Assembly (NCBI RefSeq): GCF_024679245.1
Contig: NC_090177.1
Span: forward strand, 22,374,950-22,438,949
Direction: 5' to 3'
DNA length: 64,000 nucleotides
DNA from: Pseudorasbora parva
Lineage: Eukaryota; Chordata; Actinopteri; Cypriniformes; Gobionidae
Positions 24,331 to 36,380 of the stretch are shown here, one piece after another (positions within the stretch are counted from its first letter, which is position 1; the number at the start of each line of letters is the position of its first letter). Made by a program: the position numbers and the translations under genes. The notes beneath the pieces are model-generated. The model worked only from the letters and a program-made list of their open reading frames with translations, searched no databases and had not been told where the DNA came from.

Positions 24331-25353
24331 CTAAGGAAGAAATGAGATACACAATTTACAAGAAATTGCAATCGCAACATATTAAATGTTTAATACTCAG
24401 TGGAACAGAGATTGTAGACTAATGAGATTAGACTGTGGGCGGGGCCAATATTCTATTATTGGTTATTATTATACGAAAGTAATGGGTTGGAATTGACCAG
24501 AATAACTAATATTGGTGCATCCCTAGTCCTCCCATCTTTAAAAAATAAAAGTATGTCCACTCACCTTTTGGATAATTATGCAAATATTTTTGAATCTTTG
24601 TTATTAAGAATTTTATTCATATAGTTCAAAAAAGTTTTTTTTGATGGCAGTGAATAAAACTCTCTTCACTCTTTTGCTTCAGCAACTGTTAGACAAATGT
24701 TACATTATCTCATTAATATTCATGAGCATATAAAATGCCCTCTCCTAACTTCATATCACTCCTACGCTGCATCACGATGTTGTTTCACATAGCGCCTTGT
24801 CAGGCCACAGTGTTTGAGACTTCTACAGCATATAGGACATACTTTTAAAGACACTATTAATATGAATATGCGAACAGGAATATGTGTGAATATAAATATA
24901 TTAATATAAAAAATAGCTCTGATGTGCATTGACAAACACTAGTGTTCAAAAGTTTGCGATCGTCTCATGCTCACAAAGGCTTCCTTTATTTGATTAAAAA
25001 ATACAGTAAAAACAGTAATATGGTGAAATATTATTACAATTCAAAATAACTGTTTTTATATTTATTTGTGATGACAAAGAAATTATTTCAATCTTCAGAG
25101 TCATATTATGATCTCCAGATATTATGTTAAATATGCTGATTTGCGCCTAATAAACATTTCTTCCTATTATAAATATCGAAAATTGTTGAGTTGCTTCATA
25201 TTTTTGTGGAAACTAGAAATCTTTGATTCATATAATGAATACAAACTAATGTTAACAGAACCAAATGTGTTTGGGCTGTTTTGACTAAATCAATCTCAGC
25301 TGCCGGCCACTGAACTAGTCAGTTAGTTAATGGTTTATTGCAGTTATACATAC
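24331..25353 (-). other. intron between the first linker and LE1
   Basis: About 1 kb, AT-rich. It contains a copy of the TGTTCAAAAGTTTG repeat at about 24945-25215 and nothing else that I recognise. The 644-bp intron between LE1 and LE2 (23522-24165) is featureless. Confidence 0.65.
24945..25215 (+). repeat. interspersed repeat, partial copy
   Basis: GTGTTCAAAAGTTTGCGATC, then TTTGATTAAAAAATACAGTA and AACAGTAATATGGTGAAATA, match the repeat also seen near 8.6, 33.0 and 38.0 kb. Confidence 0.65.
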
Positions 25354-25470
25354 TAGGACAGCCAGCCAGTCCAACACCCAGGGCAGTGGTCTTGTTGTCT
25401 TGACAACATCCGTACACAGTTTCGCTACAGTGCTGGGAAGCAACGAGCTCTGGAGAAGTTGATATAATAT
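25354..25470 (-). CDS. agrn: agrin exon: four-cysteine linker before laminin-EGF pair
   Basis: A 117-bp phase 1-1 exon. It contains the motif C-x5[21 protein letters not shown], the conserved linker that joins FS8 to the first laminin-EGF module in agrins. NKT is an N-glycosylation sequon. The acceptor is TTCTCTCTAG before ATATTATATC; the donor is TGTCCTA|GTATGT. A second exon at 9995-10120 encodes the same kind of motif before the SEA domain. The two are therefore likely related modules placed on either side of the LE1-LE2-FS9 block. Confidence 0.93.
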
Positions 25471-28400
25471 CTAGAGAGAAGATACAGTGCAAACAGGGGT
25501 GGGTGTGGGGGGAGAGAGAGAGAGGGGGAGAGAGAGACATATTGAGATCCACAGCGTTCTTAAGACAAATTAAACCAAACAATCCAAGCTGAAATGCAAT
25601 TTAGTACAACACAATAAGAATTGCTTAAGGAGCAGGGGTGGGAGAGCCTGCAAACGGCTGCCAGATAACAATTCTATTTACAATTCCTGACACCAATTCA
25701 AAATCAGGAAAAAATGATGCTATTACCAGCCGTGAAAACAAACAATAGACCTCTCGTGGAATGTCTGGTGGGTGACATTTGACACATTCTCAGGGGTCTG
25801 TTGTCTCCATTTGTTCTCGTCTCAGATAGTGCCGTTTACACCTATGCCGTAGTGTGTCAAACAAAGATTTATGGACTGCGCATTTATGGACGCAAATTTA
25901 CAGGAGTGCAAAGCAGGATGCGCTGATGTTAGTCCACTCTCGCTATAACCTAATTACACTATTCCAGTGTTCCTGACTCGCATGCGGAGGAAGTTTGTTG
26001 CGGTGCTTAACTATAACGTTGCGCCGGAGGCAGATGGCAGGTGCCTATTTGTCTTATCTGTGTTGTCATTTTTTCTCTCTGACTCTCCACGCGTGTTCTT
26101 TTCAAGCGTTTCTTCTCTAGGCCATTGAGCTGAATGGCTGCGAGGTGGCAGGTTTGTGGTTTCAAGTTCGGAGCTGAAGGAGGACTAGGCTGTCGTAAAT
26201 CAGGAAGCCGTCGGCGTGAGCATACATGTCCTGGGGTATAATAGTGATGTGTCAACTGTGCCTTTCACATCATTTTGTGGCTTCAGAGATGGGTTTAGTC
26301 CACACCTAATTAAACTTCATCTCTCCGCATGGAGTCCATTATGACAAAGGTGCTTTTAATTTTATCCTTTCTTCTCGTCTCACTGCGATTCTTCACCATC
26401 TACTACACTCGTTTGTTCTACAACACAATCCTTCCTGAAACAACAAGGTACTGCTAAAAGCAGCTTAGCTTATTTTTATTAAAGTATCAAAGATCATTGT
26501 CAATGGTATCCCAAACAACATCCAGCTAACTGTGAGAACCAATATTGTACAAAAAATGTAATGTTTGTTTCTCCACATTAAACTGAAATCATCATACCAC
26601 ATTATATTGAAACAGAGACTGAAAATGAAGAAGTATTATGGCTGGGCAACATATTGAATTTTTATCATATATTTGCATGCGTCTGATGGTGATTTAAAGG
26701 GGTACTTCAGCGCTGGGAAGATAAATGTGTATTTAAACTGGGTCATTTATGTAGTAGAAATGTGGAATTATTTTTGAATTTGCTGCCTTCTAGACTGAGA
26801 AAAGACTGAGAAATGTATTTTTGTCTCATGTGGATGAAAGACAACAACTCCTAGAATGCACTTGCTTCACTGCCCAGCGAGGCCGCTCCCAAAGCCTCGG
26901 CTACTGGATCACTTGCCCACCGTAGCAACGTCACCACCATCATTTTGATTTTCATAGCAATAACCATTTTGTTCAGTTAGCGAATAGACACTACAACTAA
27001 AAACTGAACGTGTCTGTTCAATAAAGTGTGAGTGAGCCGAACGAAAGTTACGGCACAAACGTAGCAGGAGCAGGAGATTACATTCATAACGAGAGCTGAG
27101 GTAAGCGCGGGCACGGCAGTCATTCACAATTAGGTGGGTGCATTTTCAGATCATTCCTATGGAAGCTTAACTTTAATAGGAATTCATTTGAAAGTTGAAA
27201 CACTCACTTTGCTCAGCACCGCTCCGCTCCGAGCGAGATCCCACCCCTTGATAACATGTTGAACTAGCTCTTTCTATTGGCTGTAGCCTTTAGCCTTTGG
27301 ACAAAAATTCCTCAGATGACAGATTCCTCAGAATTCCTCAAATTCCTTCCATCTGAGGATTTTTCCAGAAATAAAATGCATAATTCTCTCATGTCAAGGG
27401 GATATGGGAGGGGGGGATACAAAGCTTAATGCTAAATCACTGAAGAAACTCTTTAAACCATTTAATTAGTTTAGATAAATCCTTGTCTCTTAAAACTTAA
27501 AATTAAAACTATCGGGGTGTTAAAACAGATGACTTAGTCCACATGAAGCCAGAGCTTTTTGTATCCGATCTTTTTTTCCCTCGTTTCAAGAAATATCTGC
27601 GTCCACATGAGAGCTATGAAAACGAATCAAAACAATGTAGTATGTATGCCAGGCCAGTGTGTGGCGCTGTAATTCTCCCACGGAAATATACTAAAAACTG
27701 AGAAGAAGAGTTATGGATAGAAGGGGTAAAGCAATGGCTGAAAGTGAGGCACAATTTCTCAATAAAATAACAATAAATACATTTGCTACTCAACAGATGT
27801 GTTTTATTAACGCCTACACCTACCTCGACCCTAAACATACCCTTACGATAATGCTAATATGGTAGTTAAATGACGCGATATTGATGTGCGCATGCCCAGT
27901 GCCCGTAGTTGTATCCCTTAACTCTTTCACCGTGATGGACGTAGTGTGATGACATCACCGTTTTGCAAAATATACGGATTGGCTGTACTTACTAAAATGG
28001 AAGATTGTCGTTTTCAGATTTATCCACTTTGGGACCCGCTTTCAAAAAATATCGGATTCATGCTTCCAAAACGCCGGATCTGTGTGGACGAAACACTGAT
28101 AACGTACAACATTTATATGTATACAGCTAAAAGTGTCTCCGTATGGACGGGGCCTTAACTGACTCAATGGTTTGTATATATGGTGGTTCTTCAGAGAAAA
28201 AAGTAAAAGCACACAAATATTGTGTATTTCAATTTTTGTAGGTTTATAGTCCAGCTCAACTCTTTAAGTCTTTTATTTCCTCTGAGCGTCACCATTAGCC
28301 AAGCTGTTTATAGCATCCTCTGATCTTCACTGAAAGGAGACTAGGAGCAAGGTTGTCTAGAGGTCATCGAGACCTAATTTCCAATTAGCAAACAGCAGCA

Positions 28401-28985
28401 AGGTGCACTGGAGACCCGTCAGCTCTTAAAGGCACGGGTCAGAAAATGGGGGAGGAGAGACTGCAGCGTGCATATCAAATGCAAGGCCCGATGAGATTTC
28501 CATTGATCTGAGCTCAGCCAATGGGAAGCAGAAGCCAAAAGCTCCTCACACCGGTTGAAAGTTCTCCAAAAGGATTTATTTTCCACGGCCACTGAAGAAG
28601 CATGACTGATCTGGCTAGAGGGCCTGTGAGGCTCTGAAGCAGAAAACTCAGAGTTCGAGAAAACCATAGATAAAGGATGAGGGTGCAGTGAGTGAGAGAG
28701 AGAGAGCGCAGAAAGAAAAGCACGTGCATGTGTGCGCGCAAGTGGAGTCAAGCTCTGCTTCAAGCCTGAGGGAATCTCACACTGCTCTGATCACAGAGCC
28801 ACGCTCTTCCTCTCTCAGTGGTAGATGCTCAGGTCTGGGCAACACAAGCCCCCTAAGCTCAAAGTAACGCTGCATTCTGCTGCAGTGACACTATAACAAC
28901 CATCCTGTCAGAGTTCCTGGAGTGCTATTCTTCAGATAACTGAGAAAAACATAAATATTAGAGGAAAAGGAAGGCAGTCTCTCAC
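25471..28985 (-). other. intron between FS8 and the first linker
   Basis: About 3.5 kb. A possible TTAA-type element starts near 26697 (TTTAAAGGGGTACTTCAGCG) without a clear right end. Diverged repeat sequence lies around 27.5-28.16 kb. From 28.2 to 28.98 kb and from 25.5 to 26.7 kb I see nothing. Confidence 0.55.
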
Positions 28986-29091
28986 CTGGACAGGGGCCTT
29001 GACTCTGGAGCAGCAGGTCCATTTGCTTCTCGCACCTGGCTTTCTTCAGCTCACAGTCATTGGTGTACGTGTTCCCATCTGAGCCACACAC
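28986..29091 (-). CDS. agrn: agrin exon: second half of FS8 (Kazal part)
   Basis: A 106-bp exon, phase 0 in and phase 1 out. It starts directly at [20 protein letters not shown] and ends with GPCPG. It adds the last four cysteines, bringing FS8 to ten. ELKKARCE is a strongly conserved agrin stretch. The acceptor is CATTTGCAG before GTGTGTGG; the donor is TGTCCAG|GTGAGA. Splitting a follistatin module just before the VCGSDG motif is repeated in FS9, which suggests that these two modules share an ancestral gene structure different from FS5-7. Confidence 0.95.
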
Positions 29092-29231
29092 CTGCAAATG
29101 TTCAAGGAGAGGTTAAGGCGGCACGGTTAATGGATTCAAGAAAATTGAGCACACATTTTAACTGGTCAAATGCTTTGGCAATGTATGGGTGGCACTCTTT
29201 TCAAAGGCTTGTCATTTGTGAACAGACATAC

Positions 29232-29374
29232 CGAGATGCGTGGAACAATTTGACAGTTGAAGTCACAAATGCAACGATCATCCTCCATGTCATCGTCCCA
29301 CCAGCCGCCATATCGTCGACAACGTTCCTGCTCGCATGTCTCAGATCCTGAGCCTGAGCCTCCTGATCCGCAGT
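29232..29374 (-). CDS. agrn: agrin exon: Ser-Gly cluster and first half of FS8
   Basis: A 143-bp exon, phase 1 in and phase 0 out. It opens with [19 protein letters not shown], a Ser-Gly repeat next to acidic residues. In agrins this is the place where heparan-sulfate chains attach between FS7 and FS8. A very acidic stretch (WWDDDMEDD) and the cysteines RCIC and NC of the N-terminal FS8 half follow. The acceptor is TTCCCACAG before ACTGCGG; the donor is ATCTCG|GTATGT. The next exon, 140 bp on, supplies the VCGSDG half. Attachment of glycosaminoglycan is inferred from the motif and from the known family, not shown by the sequence. Confidence 0.94.
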
Positions 29375-30165
29375 CTGTGGGAACACACACACAGGCTTCA
29401 TTCACTGGCCGTTTTTTGGATTGAAAACTGCATTTACTTACAGGTGCGAGTCGCGAAATGTCCCGCTTAAACAGCAATTTACAGTAGAGTCTTGATTATT
29501 GTCTGTATGAAAGTGCAAATGGGAGTCAAGCTCGAATTCTCTTACAAGTAAACATAACGACAGTGGCCACGAAGTAATATCAAAGATGGCGACATCCATA
29601 AATCTGAAAATTGTGTCACTTTTGATATGACCAGTCTAACCAAGCCACGGATGTCACTCCTGTAAATAACTGAACTGTGTGTGAATGTAACCGTATTAAG
29701 GACTCAAATACAGGACTGACAACCATATTCTGTTGCTGTGTGAACGAGGCATGCATTTCATGGAATGGATCCTGGATTGATTTAAACTGTTCTTAAAATA
29801 ACTCGATCATACTAATCCTAACCCAAACCTTTCAAATGAGTTTCTGCCATTTTAAAATGTGAAATAAGAGTATTTAGTACATTTATGGGTGGTTGATGCA
29901 TAAACATTTTTGTTTGGTGAAAATTAGAATTTTAAAAGATGTTTTCACCATTATAGTCATCTTTTTGTGTTTCAGTCTGAAACTTTCAGCAGATTTGGAA
30001 AAAAATTCAGATTTATACACGTTTGCGTGAATACTAGTAATTAATAATAAATATGAATTAAAATTTAAAATATAAAATACTAATTAGTAATAAATATTCC
30101 ATCCATCTTGTAAGACCATAAATAACTACATGAAAAATACATGTAAAAATATACATATTACAATT

Positions 30166-30274
<109 letters not shown>

Positions 30275-31654
30275 TTTAGATATTACAAGTGAACTTAGCA
30301 TCATAACATAATAGGTGTGTGTAATGATTTTCATGAAGCGTACGTACATAAATATTGATTTTAGTTATTCAAATGAAACAAATATTATGACCAATAACCA
30401 GTATCATAATTATTAGTTTTTTGTGTAAATAATTAAAAAAATACACTAAAGTGAAGGCAAGACGAACATTAAACTAAAAGCAATAATCTTAATTTGTGTA
30501 CTAGTGTAATGTATTATCAGTCTTTAAAAAAAATAACTTGTTGATGTTACATGACGGCAAATCTAAACGTAAAAATTATACGGTACTCAAACACTGTGTC
30601 TCCTTACAAGCATCCATACACAGCTGTTTTCCACATAAGAAGCAGAAGGCAGTTCCCAAAATGTAGCTTTATCCACACAAAGAGCAACACCTCACACACA
30701 ACCTCAATTTACACCGTATAAAAGAACAAATAAAAAATCACTAACACTGATTTCAGAGAGATAAACAAGCAATCTCACACAATACCTGTGATCTGAGCAT
30801 AAGTACTTTAGAAATCACATAGAGCAAAGACAAATAAGACAAGCAGACACTGGGGACCTCGATCAAACACATATTTGCATATCAGTATGCCGCACATTGT
30901 CTTCTAATAAAATATATATATATATATAAATTCCCAGGTACTTAAGCATCTTGTTTTAACTTTGGCTGGCAAAAATTAATGGACAGTGCATGGCAAAGTA
31001 TTTAGACATTCAGTGCATATGGAGCAGCAAATATTGAGATTTTATTCACGTTGCAGTGGAGATTGAAGCAAAGGCGCTGCTGGAAGTGCAAGATAATGAC
31101 CAGCTATGGAATTACCCAGCAACTAACGAAATAAATTAAATGAGACACCAGTGTGCCACCAGCGAAGTGTCCCTCACATTTCGATTAGAAGTGAAATAAC
31201 TGACAATCTGTTATCTAGCACAGGAAATCAATGTGAACGGATGTTTCACGGCCATCGTGCGTGATGTCAGTAATCACAATACATTATATTGCGTGCAATT
31301 AGTCTCGGTGTGAGTTCAGGGTTAGTTTCTCTGTATGAAACCCCCACGGATAAATCTTGATTCTCTCCAGGATCCAAAGTTTGGGGATTATGGTGAGAAA
31401 ATCGTGAGGGTTTTTCTTCAGATGAGTCGCCTCATTAAACACACTCTTATCTAGCCTATTTAATTAGAATTAAAGTTCATTAGTCAACAAAGCTGACTTG
31501 CTGGAGATATAAAGTGCCCCTCTTTGTGACAGAGCATTACCGTTCGTTATTTTTAATGCAAGTTGCAGAGAAGCTCTAATAAAAACAGAGTGTATTTTCG
31601 TTAAACTTGCTTCAGTTTACGACTAGAAATAGCTTAATTATTATAAAAAAATAA

Positions 31655-31685
31655 AAAGATAAATATAAAAAACTAACAAAAAACT

Positions 31686-31783
<98 letters not shown>

Positions 31784-31802
31784 AGTTTTTTTATATTTTT
31801 TT

Positions 31803-31850
<48 letters not shown>
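31655..31850. repeat. (TA)n arrays inside an inverted repeat
   Basis: A TA array at 31690-31779 is flanked by AAAAACTAACAATATATA on the left and its inverse TATATTGTTAGTTTTT on the right, so the whole block can fold into one long hairpin. A second TA array follows at 31808-31850. Confidence 0.9.
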
Positions 31851-31853
<3 letters not shown>

Positions 31854-32626
31854 AGGAGGCTTCTATACGATTGCAATTAATTAGTCGGGATATAATTTGC
31901 ATAAGGCAAACATAAATTCCGCATGTCGATCGATTTGATTAATGAGGAAAAAGCAGATGCCTGTGGACGCTCTTTCCCACGTCTCCATAGCAAGTTAAAC
32001 ATGCTATTTTCTTCACATGCAAAGCTGGGTAGGGCAACCCCGTGCGCCCTGATGGGAAAATCGATTGTGTATAGGTGGAAATGCCACTTAGCATAAAACA
32101 TCTCCTTAAACGGATTATGGAGCTGGTCACAGTAAAGGCTAGGGGTTGGCCAGCACTGATATGTCTTATCAAAAATCCACACTGACAGCCTTACAGGGTC
32201 GATACTCGTGGAGGCCATTCAATTCATTAGCCCCAGCTTGGAAACAATGAAAGCACTCAAGCCTGAAACCCTGGCCACAGTGATACAGAGAGCAAACGCA
32301 CTCACTGTGTAGACATCAGCTTTCTGCTTCAGCACATTAGCGATCTGACACTGTGATGAAGAGATTCTGTATTTTGCTTAATGTAAGCTGAGCTGAATTT
32401 ACGCCTTAAGGCAAAGTCCTGTTAAGATCAGCCAGGAGACTCCAAAGGGAAAGAATAGAGCATTTGACTATAATTATAACAATCTTCATCTTTTTTTGCC
32501 ACCAATTGCCTATTATTATGGCACAGCAAACAGTGCAAACCGTTACAAGCTCCCTGAAGCACAGGGAAAGCACAAGGTCATTTTCACACTTAACATACTT
32601 TCATACCAAATAAACGTAATTATTGT

Positions 32627-32960
32627 TGTGGCGAGGTGAACGAGTGAGAGACATGGGAGGAGCGAGCGAGATCGGGGACGTGATTGCGAAAGAGCGTCAC
32701 CTGCGAGCCACACCGGTCTCGAGTCCTCTCATGAGGGAGCTCGGAGGCATTTAAGGACGAGCAACACCAGTCAAGGACGAGAGAGGACTAGGCCTGGATT
32801 TTATGTTGTTTTGTTTACGTTTTGTTGTGTGTGTGCGGGCAGTCTTCCGTGAGGGGCTACCTGCGGTTTACTTTCGTTTTGTTTATTTAGTTACTTAATA
32901 AAGTTGTTAAACGTTCGCCGGTTCCCGCCTCCTTCCTTCCCATCTAAGAACCGTATTACA
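32627..32960 (+). mobile_element. solo LTR with 5-bp target duplication
   Basis: A 334-bp block starts TGTGGCGAGG and ends CCGTATTACA (TG...CA) and is flanked on both sides by ATTGT (32622-32626 and 32961-32965). A polyadenylation signal AATAAA lies near the 3' end in ACTTAATAAAGTTG. A second LTR and internal retroelement genes are absent, so this is a product of LTR-LTR recombination. It is probably from a Gypsy-type element, but the class is not certain. Confidence 0.85.
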
Positions 32961-33039
32961 ATTGTATTAATAATCATAGTAATAATAACAATATGATTAC
33001 TAGTGTTACCATATATTCTATTTGAATATAAAATGTAAT

Positions 33040-33190
33040 TTAATCCTGTGGTGACAAAGCTGATTTTTTTTGTCTTTGATCCTTCAGAAATCTAAAATTC
33101 TAATATGCTAAATTAAGTGCTCAAGAAACATTTCTTATAAATGTGGAAAACAGTTGTGCTGCTTAATACTTTTGTGAAAACAGTAATGAA
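33040..33190 (+). repeat. interspersed repeat, partial copy
   Basis: The stretch GATCCTTCAGAAATC, GCTCAAGAAACATTTCTTAT and AACAGTTGTGCTGCTTAATA matches the repeat seen near 8.6 and 38.0 kb. Confidence 0.6.
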
Positions 33191-34722
33191 AAGAACGTTC
33201 AAAAGAACAGAATTTTTTTTAAATCAAAATCTTTTAAGGGCCCTAGTCTGAGTGCATGTTCTGAAGCGCATGGCGCAGCTGCACTTAGGGCGAGTCCTAA
33301 CTTTTGCTAGTTTAACAATGGAAATAAACTTTCAGTGCACCAGGCACATGTTCCAAAATGGTTGTTCCTAGTCTCTTAATGAGTCATGGGTGTGTTTTGG
33401 GCATAACGTGCAATAAACCAATCAGAGTCTCATCTCCCATTCCCTTTAAAAGCCAGTTGCTCTTGCATCATGGCGGATTCACTATTTACATGGCGGAATT
33501 TATGAGCGGAATGACTAAATGCTTCACCAGAGAGGAATCCTTTTATTTATAATATTTAAAAATGTGCTGAATGTGCAGCCTGAACTGTGTCAGGCTGCAA
33601 CTAACAAAATACACTTGCGTCACGCCTGCCGTCACATTGCACCGGATGCATGATAGGGCCCTAAAGGCCTTTGCTGTCATTTTTAATCAATTTAATACAT
33701 CCTTTCTAATTTCTTTGAAATAAATAACAGTAGATTGCATCATGTTGCTTCAAAAAAGCTTATATTGATAATAAAAGACATAAATTTGATTAATAAACTG
33801 ATTCATATGCATTTACAGTAAGGTTTCTGAAACACAGCACTTTACTTCTTACACACACAGTCTCACAGTGGGAAAACTGTAAACTGCAATTTGAGAATGT
33901 AAAAAAATGTGCTGTTTATGTGTGCAATATGAACCCTGATACCACGAGCGATTCCAGTCGTTTACAGTAGCACAAAGCAAAGACCCATTACCGATTCGAC
34001 GCACGCTCTCATCCCCTTATCAGCGATACAGTAAATAATATGCTTAAATGAAGGTTTCTAAACTCTGACCACTGAAGTAGCGGCGGCAATCATTTCCATA
34101 TACGAAGCTCTCTGGGCCACCTAAGCCCAATTGTGCAAGCTAAGCATAAGATGAAAGCATTTACGGTCCCGGTTCTGTTTTGCGTTAGTAGCAGAAAAAA
34201 AATGCAGCGTAAAAAGGTGAATAAATAAACCGGCTGAAGTGAGTTGATGCTACTGAGGGAGGAGGTGCTAATTAGTTTCGGTCCTTTGATGTCACCCCCA
34301 CCCGCGCCGCATGCAAACCTTTCAATTAGCGAACAACAAGATGTACACATCAACTGTCCTCAAAGCCCTTTCCCGTCTCTTTAACTCAATCATGTACTTA
34401 CGGGGTCCATTTAGCCATGCGTTTTCCATTAAGATGGAGAGCTGAAGGAATAAAGAGCGAGCTAGAGTGAAAGCAAAGTGGGTAAACAGACACAGAATAA
34501 CTAGTAGAAAAGAAAAAAAAACAGATGGTACCATCAAGAGGTGAAAGGTTTTTCTGGCCGATGAGGAGATGGATGACGGGGAGAGGGGAGAGGAGAGCGA
34601 GATATGGGAGAGTGGGGAGAAAAAAAAAGGAGAGCGGCTAGGACAGTGACCTTCAGACTTAACTGCTAGTTTGTTGCAGGTGGCTGGGATGCCTTACTGT
34701 GAATGCATAACGCCCATGAAAA

Positions 34723-34872
34723 CACACACACACACACACACACATACCTTCTAAATGTCACATTTCACTTTAGCGTGCGTGCGCGCGCACACTTTTTTTC
34801 ATTCCTCCCCTTGAGAGTCAACATTCACATTCATCACATGTTGTTGACCTCTGTATCTCAAACTATGGGTTT

Positions 34873-34934
<62 letters not shown>

Positions 34935-34944
34935 CGCACACACG
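34723..34944. repeat. two (CA)n microsatellites
   Basis: CA repeats at about 34723-34743 and 34878-34944, the second with CG interruptions. An alternating GTGCGCGCGCAC stretch lies between them at about 34777-34791. Confidence 0.93.
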
Positions 34945-35239
34945 CACACTCGGCTGGATAGCTAGTTGTAGTATTGTAATATATCTCCAATTACTTTAGT
35001 GACATAAAATTAATGTGAATACTCTGATTATTTTAATGTTTTTTGTACATTTGGTTTGATAAAATGCCTCATCATTTTTCAAACTTTTAATGCCTCTGAG
35101 AACATTAAAAGGATAGTTCACTCAAAAATAAATCTAATTCAGTAGCCCCGCCCACTGACTCATGGAGCTGATCGGCTCACTAGCCAGCACCAATAACAAT
35201 GTGGAAGAAGATAGCAAGATATTGTGTAAGAACACAGTC

Positions 35240-35383
35240 GCAAATCATTTCTAATAAATTAATTTCGCTTCATTTCACCGCGGAATCGTTTGTAAACAAG
35301 TCTCAAAGCACTTGAGACTTGTTTACAAACGATTCCGCGGTGAAATGAAGCGAAATTAATTTATTAGAAATGATTTGCAGACA
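35240..35383. repeat. near-perfect inverted repeat, ~67-bp arms, short loop
   Basis: The left arm (GCAAATCATTTCTAATAAAT through TTTGTAAACAAGTCTCAA) is repeated inverted as TTGAGACTTGTTTACAAACG through AATGATTTGC, with about 5 bases between. I see no mismatch in the arms. It may be the core of a larger miniature element whose edge resembles AAAAGGATAGTTCACTC at 35108. Confidence 0.9.
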
Positions 35384-35826
35384 CAATGTTGTGCCTTCTA
35401 TATTGGATCCGACAGGAATGGTGCAATAAACTTATGTGAGTAAAACGTCTTTTATATTTGTAATAGTACTAGTCCCCGGCTGTACCCAAAGGGCTACCAA
35501 AACGTACGCCAGTTGGCAGAAATTCTTTCTTGATCTGGGCGCACGTGTGTGTGTGAGCACACAGTTCCTGCTTATATCGACCGATCGTATAAATCATTGT
35601 GTTTGTTTGATAAAGAAAAGTTGCAGTTGCCGCTTTGAAAAAAATAATCTCTCCCTCATGTGAACTGACAGGGGCTAGAAATGACAACGGAGCGGAAGCT
35701 CATTAAATATGCAAATCTTAACCAATCCTAGCCGTGAGCGTTTACTTCCAAGTCTTCAGTGTGGCACACCCATCAAAACCCAGCCTCAAAACCAGTGTAG
35801 ATAATAGCCTATTACTTATTAGTTAT

Positions 35827-36380
35827 AATAATAATAATAATAATAATAATTTGTTTACATTTATATAGCTCTTTTCTAAGCACTCAAAGTGCTTTACACA
35901 GAAGGGGGAATCTCCTCAACCGCCACCAGTGTGCAGCATCATATTGCGCCAGAACGCTCACCACACACCAGCTGATTGGTGGAGAGGAGACCGAGTGATG
36001 AAGCCAATCAGGAGAAGGGGACGATTAGGAGGCCATGATGGACAGGGGCCATTGGGCAAATTTGGCCAGGATGCCGGGGTTACACCCCTGCTCTTTATCG
36101 AAGGACATCCTGGGATTTTTAACGACCACAGAGAGTCAGGACCTCAGTTTAACGTCTCATCAGAAAGACGGTGCTTTTTGACAGTATATAGTGTCCCCAT
36201 CACTATACTGGGGCGTTAGGACCCACACAGACCACAGGGTGAGCGCCCCCTGCTGGCATCACTAACACCTCTACCAGCAGCTACCTGGTTTTCCCAGTTG
36301 GTCTCCCATCCAGGTACTGACCACCCTTCTTAGCCTCAGTGGGAAACCAGTCTTGGGCTACAGGGTGATATGACTGCTGG
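35827..36380 (-). mobile_element. 5S rRNA-derived SINE (SINE3-like), copy 1
   Basis: Read on the minus strand, the 5' end resembles 5S rRNA, including the internal promoter blocks CTGGATGGGAGACCAACTGG and CTAAG. The 3' end is a LINE-like tail with TATATAAATG and an (ATT)n run. This copy lacks about 25 bp (near 35939) that are present in copy 2. Confidence 0.85.

Noticed and set aside
35929..36219. Two similar frames (here and 50543-50743) sharing GDRVMKPIRRRGRLGGHDGQ
   Set aside because: The similarity looks like a protein family, but both lie inside copies of the 5S-derived SINE; the match is repeat identity.
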